From Ilyonectria destructans (taxonomy: Eukaryota > Ascomycota > Sordariomycetes > Hypocreales > Nectriaceae), in assembly GCA_020740775.1 (NCBI GenBank), contig JAHEWK010000013.1, forward strand, positions 2,108,001 through 2,172,000: a DNA stretch of 64,000 nucleotides. The letters are read 5' to 3'. This document shows positions 11,171-21,553 of the stretch, in pieces. The position numbers and the translations under genes were made by a program. The number at the start of each line of letters is the position of its first letter. Positions within the stretch are counted from its first letter, which is position 1. A model generated the notes under the pieces. That model was not told the origin of the DNA. It worked only from the letters and a program-made list of their open reading frames with translations, and ran no database searches.

Positions 11171-12713
11171 CTCCTCCACTGCGGGACTGGATCCACCCCC
11201 CTGGCGCCCTCTAGCTCGAGCTTCCCCGTCGTTCTTGTTGCGGGGGACGAACTAGCTACGTTAGTCAAAGTTGGAGTCCCCCAGAATCTCCACACCCTCC
11301 CTTCGCCCGGCGAGGAAAGGATGCGCGCCGTCGCAGTGGGTGCGGAGACGGTGATACTGGAGTACGGTGATACGGCCATGTGCGCTTCGTACAGACGGCA
11401 ACTCTAATTGGAGCCATGGGGGCACCCAGGAATGGGCGTCGTTGTTGGGGATCGTGGAGGGCACCAGGGACGCCAAGGGGCAGCCCAAGCAAGCCCAAGC
11501 AAGCCCTGGTGACGCCCAAAGAAGCCACGGGGGCGTTCTGGACGGATTGCCCGGTTGGCCGGAGAATGGGCCTTTGCAGCGGTGGAGGAGTAGACGTCAA
11601 GCGGGTTTGGCTTGGTGAGGGGAACATTTGGTGGAGGAGCTGCTCCAGGACTGCTCCAGCGGCACCTGACCTGACCGATCTGCAAACGTGACTCTGGATG
11701 ACAGGCCCGGGGAAAGGATCAAAGGCAGGTTTCTTTTGGTGAACGGCATCATTGAAGCCAAGGGTCCGCGGACTTCGGGCCAAGCCAATTGCCCGCAATG
11801 CGAGCCAACTATGAGCCCAACAGGACGTTGTGCAGTTCCCAGAAGCAAACCTTCGGATCCGCTTCTGGTTACGGCGAGGGGTTGAGAGGAAGCCCGTTCG
11901 TTCAACGTCAACCACAGAGCGAGCGCCGCGACGTGGCAGCACGCGAAATGCTGGGGATAGTTGATGGTGTGTCTGGGTGGGAGTGCAGGACTTGGGACTT
12001 GGTATGTACGCGCATTGGACGGGTGAATGTCTGTGTCCATGTGCGTGACGGCGGGTGGCAGCCAGGAAATACAACGGAGCGAAGCATTCAGTACACAACG
12101 ACACAGCTTCTCCAACTTCTAGCTCCATGCCAAGGGCCTCCCTCGCACGCACTTTCGCTCTCGCTTTCCAGCAATTGGACAGTTTTGCAGTCTGTCCAGT
12201 TAAGCTGGCTATTTACACGACGCCTTCTCCCATTCCTCGTAAATCCCATCTCAAATGGGCAATGGGCAATGCACCTCAATTGCGTTGCGTCCGATGACCG
12301 CCATCTTCGCAAGCGACCAACGTCTCCCTCCCTCTTCTCCTCGTCTTTCCTCCTCTCACACCCTACCCGCTTTCGGTCATGTTATTACTTGACTCATTGG
12401 ATGTGCTACTGCTGCTAGCCTGCTGTACGAAGTACCGTACTCCATGGCCACGGCGTCCAGGCCCAGAAGCCCGCGAGAGACCTGAGACCCTGAGCCGCCT
12501 CAGAGTCCCCAAAAGCCCCCTTCCCTCCCCCCGGTGCAATTGCGCCAACCAGGGCCGCCAGAAGCGATGGCACCAGAGACGGGCCGCCCAAAGAGAACCC
12601 CAGATGAGCCAGTTGAGGGGAACGAAACGACGGGCAGACGTCGTGGCTGCGGCTCCGAGGCAGCCGCTAATGAGGTAGTATCCGCAAATCGCGGCTCCGC
12701 ACTTTGGCCCTGT

Positions 12714-12740
12714 CACTTGGTGCACCAAGGACACCAAGTG
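12714..12740. repeat. 9-bp inverted repeat with nested palindrome
   Basis: CACTTGGTG at 12714-12722 and CACCAAGTG at 12732-12740 are exact reverse complements separated by nine bases. The left part also contains the 12-base palindrome TTGGTGCACCAA. The similar string CACTAAGTGG follows directly. It could be a stem-loop or a dimeric protein-binding site. Confidence 0.65.
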
Positions 12741-12876
12741 CACTAAGTGGCATTCAGCCTCCAATCAAAGCGAACATATCGAACCATCTTTCGGTACTTG
12801 ACTTTTGGGGTTGAAAGGAATTTCGGGGGAAGATAAGTCCGCGCGAATCCCGACCACCACTTCATCACGTGCAGCA

Positions 12877-12938
12877 GTACGTACCCCCACCCTCCCAGGT
12901 CGCAGTCGGGCACTTCGTGCACTTAAGGGGGTACGTAC
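12877..12938. repeat. Perfect 12-bp inverted repeat around a 38-bp core
   Basis: GTACGTACCCCC at 12877-12888 and GGGGGTACGTAC at 12927-12938 are exact reverse complements; each also contains the palindrome GTACGTAC. The core includes the smaller dyad GCACTTCGTGC. No gene is evident within 1.5 kb on either side. Confidence 0.7.
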
Positions 12939-14641
12939 CTCTCAACTCCCTCCACCACTACGATGCGGATGGATGGACGTAAGCCTGAGTCTGAGCATCT
13001 CTTCTACACCATCAATCCAATCTAGTTTAATTGTCCATTCATGCTATCCTGGTCCCTGTACCTTACGGGTGTGTTTTTGTTTTAATAACCGTGCTCAGTA
13101 GAGGCCGCGTTGTAATGACTTACACATATCCAACCTGGCGCTATCTTCATGAGAAGTGACAACCAGATTGTCATCACCAATAATCCATCAAGTACCAAAT
13201 CCAAATACATTTGAGAAAACAGTGGAAATAGCTGAACTCTTTTCAATATCGTGGGTGTTTCTAGACATTTGATCCCCTGTAATTGCGGCACTGTCAGCTG
13301 TCAACTGGCACGAATATCCCCCAGCAATGCCATATTCATTGCAGGCACTCCCCTTTTTTTTGCGATATCATCCCTTTGAACTACAAAACGACCCTTTCAA
13401 AAGTTATCGAAAGGTCCCCCCGTCGCCGCGCGCATGTAAAGTGCAAGGAGGATCCAGGCGGTGAAGACGAACAAGTCAGTGCCCTCTTTCGCCACGAGCT
13501 GATCATCTCTGTGGTGAAGCGCGAATCCTGACCACCACACCAAAATCAAACAGGCAGTTGGTGCGTGAGTCGGCGCGGTAGTTACGAACTGCCGAGCCTC
13601 CGGTGGAGCAAACCACGAGCCTGGCGTAACGCCCGTCGCCGTCAATGTGTTGAGAGACTGGGTCGGCTTGTCCGGCATTGGATCGCCGGGAGCCAACACA
13701 AAGATACCAGGCACATGCAAGCGGCCAACAATGACGACTGGACACTGACGAAGCAAGGATCTCCAAAGTGCGGCCGCCTCAACCCCGTATTTCCGGGGAC
13801 CGCCAGGGCAGTGGTCGAGACTCCTCTTGGTCAGACACTTGGGATCGAGCTGGAGACCAAAAGGCGTCCAAGGCCGCCCGGAACACACTTAGCAAGGAGA
13901 TGAGAAGCACAGTAACTGAAGTTGGTGCTCATCTTCAGGGGCTTTTGCAATTCCAATGTTATTAGCAGCCACGCCAATGGCCCTGAGCGAGAAAACCTGG
14001 GGGAGGCGTTTCAGCTCATCGTCGTGATGCCTACGAGCTGAATGGCCGGACGCCTCGTCCAGGAAGAATTTTCAACATGAGGGCCTCAACAACGCAGTCA
14101 ACGTAATCTCCCCGTCCAGGGATCCTGAAATAGGACGCCCCGTGGAACAAAGCAAGAGGCCTGCTCGACTTGGGCCTCCTTCGAGACCGTCTTGAGTTAG
14201 TCGGCGGTTCTGAGGGGCTCACTAACCACCTGCCAGCCATGGTTTCTCACCAGACATGGAGGCCAATCTCCCATCCTGGCGCCACAACGGATCAGACTCA
14301 GCTCAAGCTTGGTGGTGAGGTCATAACATTCTTCTAGCTTCTATGTCCAAATGTGTCAAGCGACTAGGTACTTGGCGCCGGTGTATCTACACTGAAAAGA
14401 CAAACTCAAGGAAATATGTCAACAGATTGCGCGAGATGCGCCTCGCCAATCCCCTATGTCTTGGTTGTTATGTGCTTTGTTGTGCGCTCGGAGAGACTTC
14501 CATGTCTCCGGCGCGGTACCCCAGGATTCAGTCCCGTTGTCCGTCGTGGAGTGCAGTAGTGCGCATGCGGATCTCTGTTGACCAGCCCCCTTTACTCCAG
14601 CGGGACAAACACAGTGCTTCTCCACTTCACTGCTTTGCAGG

Positions 14642-15957
14642 TCATACTTCCCAAGGCACGGTGTCTCGTCGGCGCGTAAACCACCATTTCCCCGGATATA
14701 CTTGTTCTACACTCTGTGGGTACGTCCAAAAGACCAGCACGGCAATGGTTTTGTACAGGATCCGTTGGCCCAGGGTTAATTCAGGTCGATGGCGACGCCA
14801 GAGCTTGTACTCGGACACAAGGATCATGTTACCAAAGACGTTGAGAAGACGAAACCACCTTCTCAAGTTAGTATACAGCGCGTCGGCGGAGGGTCAGGAA
14901 TTGTGAAACCTACATGTTTAGGGCGACGAAGAACAGGGTCGCAACAACCGCTTTCGAGAATCCGGCTGATGATGCGTTTGCGTCCTTGATGATGGTATAC
15001 AAGGGAGCCACCCAAAGTGCCAGGGCACTCAACTCCAGGAACAATGTGAAGTGGTAAGTCCTCAGTTCCTCGTTTCTTATCAACGTCAAGCAAAACACCC
15101 AAATTGCCAGGAAGAAGTTTACCTAACACAGTCAGTTATTGATCTTTTCCGCCCACCGGCCGAGATGGAGGACTCACAGTCGTCGGTGCCAGCACTATCG
15201 TCTCCTTGCGATGAAAACTCCAACACAACGCCGATCCCACGATAATAGCAACCCATTGCGCACATCCCACCAGGAAAAAGTAGAACAAGACCTTGTGAAA
15301 CCTCCTGTAGCAGCGGTGATGGAACTCGGGTTGATTCCACGCTCCATCATACGAAATAGGGTACCCGCACCACCGACACACCCACACATACGTAAAATCG
15401 CCCAGCGTGATTTTATGGCCAACCATGAATCCCCTCCCCTTGGCGACGCAGTCGAGGCATTCGCTGGCGAAGGGATACCGCTCATTCGTCTCCTCCGGTC
15501 TCACAAGACGCCCCCGGAGCGGGTCGTAGCAGAGGCACTGGTAGCAAGTCGAAAGCAGCTCGTACTTGAGGCTGGGAAAGAGCTCGCGGATCATCGGTTT
15601 TGTGATGTTATCGCGGAAGAAGTGGCAGGTTCGGCGCAGGCGCTCGAGGTCACCAAAGTTGAGGAAGCGCAGGATGATGAATTGCAGCTCCATGGGAAGC
15701 TCGAGGATGCGACCGAGCGCATTGTTGATGTTTCCAAGGCGGTCATGGCGGATTGAGAGCGCAATCAATGTAGTCAAGCCTTGGACGCTGCAATCCTCGA
15801 CTCCGGCCTGCTTCCCAACGTGAACACGAAGCTGCATGCTGGTATCGCGATGCCCGTTGGCGGCCCTCGTTGGCGTGATCCCCTCGTCGTTTGTGGGCCC
15901 CGCGGTTTCACCCAACACCCGCTGCTGCAGCAAACGTCTCATCCTATCCGCCGCCAT
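14642..15957 (-). CDS. F-box protein with Cys-rich centre and multi-span membrane C-terminus
   Basis: Three exons (15178-15957, 14914-15122, 14642-14858) give 401 residues. Residues ~85-125 match the F-box pattern: 'LELPMELQFIILRFLNFGD' and 'LERLRRTCHFFRDNI'. Next comes a stretch with paired cysteines (CYQCLC, CLDC, CRWC), resembling a zinc-binding module. From about residue 220 there are roughly five hydrophobic spans, beginning 'VLFYFFLVGCAQWVAII', then 'VNFFLAIWVFCLTLI', 'FTLFLELSALALWV', 'AVVATLFFVALNMWF' and 'ILYKTIAVLVFWTY'. Donors are GTGAGT and GTAGGT; the second intron has a perfect TACTAAC branch site very close to its acceptor, which may lie 3 bases earlier. F-box proteins normally recruit substrates to SCF ubiquitin ligase; a membrane-anchored form would act at a membrane, but which one is unknown. 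Confidence 0.82.
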
Positions 15958-16935
15958 CTTCTTCCCTCGGGCGCCTTCAAATACGGGCTGAGCGTTCGGG
16001 ATTTGCGATCTGGGACCAGCCGTCAGAGGCGTCCGTACTCAATTTCGCCGGCCCGTAGGCATCTTCAGCAGCCGGTTACTGTGTCATGCGAGACTCCAGA
16101 ATGAGACTCCAAAATCCAAGATCCCCGAGACGAAATCTCAGTCTTGCTGTCGACAAGGCGAGCGCTGAGGTAATGGGCGGCGATGGGTTGAATACAGTCA
16201 GACGATGAGCTGATGAACCAGCATCCAATGAGGCTGAGGCGCTGATGTCGCGAGACGTATTATCAGTCGAACAAGGAGCCTAGCGCTGATGACAGTGAAC
16301 AAAGTACCCCGCCGAGGATCATGTGAAAGTCGAAATCAACATGACGTAACCCAGCACGCCGCTCGTATTGACCAGGCAATTGACGCAGAGGATAGAACAA
16401 AATAGTGGCGAGCTATTGGATAAAATAGGAAAAGTTAGGACTCTTTGATCCGACAAGATAAACGTGAACACGAGGCCGCGAGTCAAGGATGATCCTAATG
16501 CGGGAGATGCATGTAGGGTCTAGACTGGTCGATGGAGGTGTTGGTCCGCTGCGGGGCTGACTGCGGTTTACTGTTGAAGATATAGGGTAGCTCCAGGTGG
16601 TGAAACACGGAGACAAGCCACCCAAATCAAACCTCGAATGGCATTGATTGAAGTCGATGGATGGGCATTGGGCATTTGAAGGGGTTGTTTCGTAGGGGGT
16701 ACATGAATATGATATACTATTGTATGAATGTATTGCACCTAATTGCGTAAAGACGTCCTAGACTGAGTCCACGGTCCTATGGCCTAGTCTTTTGTCCTCC
16801 ACACTTTATTCTCCCCAAATGCATAGTCCTACACTTAAACTTCAGAGGACTGGGAGCAGGCAGCAACATGACTATGCGAACTACCGTTCCTACTACATAA
16901 TAGAATGGGCTAATACATGTTGCGCTCATAACGGG
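15958..16935. other. Intergenic: F-box promoter side and RdRP 3' flank
   Basis: Upstream of the F-box start codon and downstream of the RdRP stop. No supported gene or repeat seen. Confidence 0.5.
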
Positions 16936-19900
16936 TCACCTCCTCGCCACCGTCATTGTTCTGCCAGACCCTCCTCCCCTTACTCCGACATATCCGCCCG
17001 AGTCTACCTCCACACCATTCATCAACAAGTTGAACTCTTTGACCAGACAGCACGCCGCCACCACCCGGAAGCTGCGAAGCTCACATGCGCCGTGATATGA
17101 GGGGGGCGATGCGCCGGCTTCACTGATACAGCCGATTGCCAAACAAGCCCAGCATAGCTCAACCACAGTCTCGCTCCCCTCAGTGACCCTGGAGGCCATT
17201 GACTCTGCATCGTTGCCCGTCTCCAGATTCCGCATTAGCTTGACGATCCATGTCATTACTCGATCAATCTCTTCCTTGAGCTTTATTGACGAATCGCGTT
17301 GCCTTCGAGTCTGCCCGCCTCTCTTGTTTAGGATGAAACCGCAGAACACCTCCACCTCTGTCAGGCTCGACCGTGGGTTCTCTGAGTAATCGAACATGAG
17401 ATTTTCTATCGCAGAGTCGTAACTGTAGTTGGGTTAGAGGGATATCCGCAAGTTTTCGCTCGACTTACTTGTTACGAATCTTCCACGCCTCCTTCGACTT
17501 GCGTTCCCAGTCAATATCAAAGCCGTACTCGCTTAGCTTGGCCCCCACCAATCCAAGCAGCTGATCCCAGACCGATGGACCTGCAGTGTTGACTCTTCTA
17601 TGGATGTCCTCGTCCCAAATCTTCTCCTCGTCAATATTTCGGAACAATTTGCCTAATATCTTTTCGGACTTGTAGTACTTGTGCTTCGCTGCCACCATGA
17701 CATCGCCGTCGCCGCCGTCTTCTGGGTCTTTATTGTAGCTAATCTGACCAAGATCATGGAGTTCCAAAGGCGGTGCCCTGGCAAGGCTTAAGAGCCTCAT
17801 TAGTAAGTTTTCAACTCATTATGACTCGAAGACTTACAAGTCAGGCCGATATTGAGGAGCCCGGGGCAGTTCGGAAAACTCAACTGGGATTCCGGTCTTT
17901 GAGAAGTCAACAGCGGTGGAATGAAGGTTCGCTAGGAGGACGCATCCTGGGTCGACTGTTCCTTCTGTCCTCGCATCGGCCAGAATCACATGCCGTGTTG
18001 CAATCACCCCAAGCAGGTCAGTTTTCATGAAATTGATGAAGAAATCAGCAATATCATCACGAGTCACCGGTCGGTCGAGAGAAATTGGAGTGACCCGTGG
18101 ATAGTCCGCTGGTGCGAATATTTTATCGGGCCTCACATCTCTGTCCCAGATGATGTTGTAGATATCGCCGTCAAGATCCCCTCCACTTAACATGCTTGGA
18201 AGATCTCGAGTGCCTTTTTGACTGAAGACGATGCAATTTTCGAGGTCCCGAAGCGGGTGCCCTCTGGGAGGGGTCACCATTCGAACCACCCGGACGTCTC
18301 CTGGATGGAGAGCCGGCGAGCGAGTGACGATGATCAAGCCATCCTTAAGGGTTCCGGGGATGCGGGCGCCAGACCCACTCCATCTTTTGTCATAAGTCAC
18401 ATACACTTCGCCGTCTTTTAGAAACCCGGTCTCGTCCATGATGCCGAACAACGTCACCCCATGCTCAATCGGTATTCGAGCCTTGTGCTTCAACAATCGC
18501 AGCTCTTGGAGGACAACGTGTTCAACGGCCGACTTCATGAACTCGTCACGACGATAGTCGATGCGCATTCTGTCCAGGTCTGTCACAAGCTTCGAAAACC
18601 CCGCGTTGACACCGATGGCTTGGCGCTTTAAGAACTTGCTCGTATTCTGTGCGTTGGCTGTGACGGTACGAAATATGTTCAACGCCTTTTGCTGCATTTT
18701 GAAGAACCATTTTTCCTCGGTCCCCATATCCTCCAAGATCTTGATCACCTGACGATTGAGCACGAGTCGGAGGGGCCTGGAAGACGTGTCGCAAATCCCT
18801 AGCTCTGTTAGGTCATTACTCGGGAATTTCATCATCGACTCTTTTCGCAAACAGAGCATCTTGCCCCTCAGTCTTGAATCCAAAGAAACCATTCCCTTGT
18901 ATCCACCCAGACGGATCTGGAGGCAGGTTGGTGGTGCGGATCGCGCAGATAGGGCGGGCCAAATCTCTTGTAGAGCTTCCATGGAAATCGTCCCCACCCC
19001 ATCGCTAAACACTCGAGAACCGTTGGCTGACTTTACATCGGGTATATCGACGATTTCGATGCCACAATTGGCGAGAGTAATGGCATACGGAGTCTCTGAG
19101 AATGCCTGCCCTATTCGGGCTGCACACCTCGCTGGGACTCGAATGTCGCTAAAGTCCCCCAGAGACGACAGGATCGTTGTGTAAGTGTGTCGCTCGAAGG
19201 GAGCCACGAACCAAACAGAATGGGCACGAAGCGAAGAGTGGGAGAACCCTAGGAATGAAAATGATCTGCCCGCGACTTCGATGCCATCGCGCAGCACAGA
19301 TCTGTACCGGCGGAAGATTTCTTCGTTGGAAACCCTTGGGCTGAAATCTAGGTCCTGCCCGTCTTCATCGCAAAACGTGACACGGAGAAAGTAGTCGTTG
19401 TGGCTTGGAAACATCCGCAAGACCCTGTTCCTGCTCTCAGCATCTGGGCCATTGAGGAGGACTCGAGTTGGCGTAACCGTGGCTTTGAATACCCAAGCTT
19501 GGTGGCGTGATACTTTTGTTCCATAGATTGGGTCTCTGTGGGGGTCCTCGACCCGGGCATAATACTCGGCCTGCCTAACTTTTTCCATGATCTGGAGAGC
19601 GTCAAGCTCGTCAGGGTCTGTCCCTGGACAAGGATAAGGAATGCTCAATGAAAGCTGCTTCAAGGCATCAGTAGTGACCGGAAAGGCAACATTATCTTGC
19701 ATGGAATCCAAAGCAAATTCTTTCAGAATATTGAGTAGATGAATCCCACTCGATGGCCGCAAGTAGTTGTTGCGCACCAGAGCTTCAACTTGGAAAAGAA
19801 GGGCGAACGAGACAATCCCTGAAGACATCATTTGTCTATTCCTGGCATCGAATTGCTCTCTGTAGTCTGGAATCTGGTGGCTCTGCTTTACCGGAAGGTG

Positions 19901-20749
19901 ATGGCGGGTGATTTCCAAGAATGGATGACGCTTGAGAAAGTTGGCAATTTCTGCGAGACTCTTTGCATTGGTGAGTGTGATTCGGTATACCAAATTGGTG
20001 GCTACATGGTGGTCATGCGAATTCCACCATGATATGCTTCGAACTCTCCGCCACTTCACCGGAGCGTCTGGGGAGGATGCAGGTATGAACATCCTTGGCG
20101 GCTCTGTGAGAACGAGGGTGAGCGAGTAACCCCCGTTCTCCGCGACGAGATCCTGAATAGTGTGGTTGTGGAATTCTAGGCGAGCTCCATCTTCGAGTAT
20201 CTGGGTGATCGAAACAGATATGAGCCTTGAATTAAACCTCACACTTGCGTTGTGCATTCTGGGAATGCTGGTTTCCTCCACGAATGTCAAGGCACCATTG
20301 GTGTCGAAGACATTTCGGCCACACGCGATGCCAATGACCCGGAACAATGGAGCTGGCTCGTCCGGATCATGTTTGGATGGCTGTGCCTGCTTCTCACGAT
20401 TGTGTTCCAGATGGAACATCCTATGCTTATCGATTGGACGGCTACTCCTTTGAACAAAAACAGGTGTCGCCAGAATCTCTAGTTGGGCGATATCTCGGTT
20501 ATTGTTTCGGGACCTGGATGGCTGAGTTGGGACGGCATTTTCGGGCGCCTGTCGCTTCACCGTTTTATATCGCTGGAGGAATTTGTTTCCGTCAGAAGCA
20601 CGAAGAAAACTCACCCAGGCAATGCCTTTTTTGCGAGGTTTCTCGCACATCCAGTCCACGATCCCAAGAGCGTTCATGAATTGACCAAGCTCGGCTTCCA
20701 GGGAATCGTTGGTCATGTGTTGGGGTAGGTTGCTTAGAAAGACCTCCAT
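16936..20749 (-). CDS. RNA-dependent RNA polymerase (eukaryotic RNA-silencing type)
   Basis: Three exons (17838-20749, 17469-17786, 16936-17422) give 1238 residues. Residues 1-70 ('MEVFLSNLPQHMTNDSLE' ... 'KGIAWVSFLRASDGNKFLQ') resemble an RRM fold. The RdRP domain fills roughly residues 300-970, with 'ISMEALQEIWP', 'QIRLGGYKGMVSLDSRLRG' and the catalytic loop 'MLSGGDLDGDIYNI' (DLDGD at about 858-862), whose aspartates bind the metal ions. The C-terminal ~270 residues, in exons 2 and 3, are helical and charged. Both introns have GTAAGT donors. The family includes Neurospora QDE-1, SAD-1 and RRP-3 and fission-yeast Rdp1, which make double-stranded RNA for Dicer in quelling, meiotic silencing or heterochromatin formation. 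I do not assign a clade by eye. All active-site residues I can judge are present, so it looks functional. Confidence 0.95.
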
Positions 20750-21553
20750 TTCTGCGTCGAGGGGCTGTTCATGACAGCGAGGTTCAATAGTAGGACTTGC
20801 AGATTAAACTGTGCTAGCGGTGTTGAATTCCCGACGAGATACACGCATTGGAGAATGGTTAAAAGGGAGAGTGAATTGATCAGGTAGATTTGACTTCTGT
20901 GGCACATTGAATAGCCAGTGAGACAGTTTGATCACCTGATGTAGCACCTGACAACTGCCAATAAGCAAACATAACTGTTGGCAGGCGGCGTCGCGGCGAA
21001 TGGCATACGCCCGAGGCCCGCTAGCTGAAGCCGCCTAGGTGAAGTCGACTAGGTAACGACTAGGTAACTGAGACCGACTGGCTGAAGCTGACCGCGTGAC
21101 GGCGGATCCATCTCGGGAGCTGCTATGCACGTAGTCTTGAAAATTAAAAGCATTTGTTGTATTAGTACCTAATAATGTATCGTTTCTTGTGGTCGAGGTA
21201 TCAACATATGCTCTGTAGATGACGAGATGTTTACGTGCTGCATAATCTCGGTAAGCCAGAATGGTGTTTAGGTGAGGACCTCACCTCAAGGTGAGGCTCG
21301 GTGAGCTGCGGGGTAAATGTTTAAACACTTGCCGTCCACATCCCGATTGCATTTGCCGAGCCGAATCGCGTCGCTGCCATTGACGGTTCCACCCGCTACC
21401 ATGTAAATCTCTCTTCCGGGCGCTCGGCGCGAAGTCTCTTATAGTTCTGTTGCCCGTAAGGCAATTTCCTCTGTTCTTCCCGAGTTCATCCAAGATCCTC
21501 CCCGGTGCTCCAAGCTTTACCCCGCCATCAACACCAACGGTTACATCATCGTC
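20750..21553. other. Divergent promoter region between RdRP and hydrolase
   Basis: About 800 bases separate the two divergent start codons. It includes a run of short repeated strings near 21040-21070 (ACTAGGTAACGACTAGGTAA) and the palindrome listed separately. No coding sequence is supported. Confidence 0.6.
21271..21296. promoter_or_regulatory. GGTGAGG palindrome plus third half-site
   Basis: GGTGAGG-A-CCTCACC at 21271-21285 is a perfect 7-bp inverted repeat, followed at 21290-21296 by a third GGTGAGG. It lies about 260-280 bases upstream of the hydrolase start codon, a plausible site for a dimeric regulator. No factor is known to me for this exact site. Confidence 0.4.

Larger units (their letters stand above)
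10741..14641. other. Large non-coding region
   Basis: About 3.9 kb. Several long GC-rich frames overlap here on both strands (for example 11265-12152 on the minus strand, 295 codons), but they show low complexity, no domains and no splice pattern. I treat them as chance frames. The region contains a short poly-G run near 10919-10928, a CAC/AAC simple repeat and two inverted repeats listed separately. Pieces at about 13400-14240 on the minus strand look faintly protein-like, but I could not place them in a family. Confidence 0.4.

Noticed and set aside
11265..12152. Long minus-strand frame (295 codons) and its overlapping frames on both strands
   Set aside because: GC-rich region with several equally long frames in different phases; low-complexity translation, no domain, no splice signals.
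13397..14240. Minus-strand fragments with hydrophobic stretches, possibly a degraded membrane protein gene
   Set aside because: No fragment matched a family I know and the frames could not be joined; chance frames are as likely.
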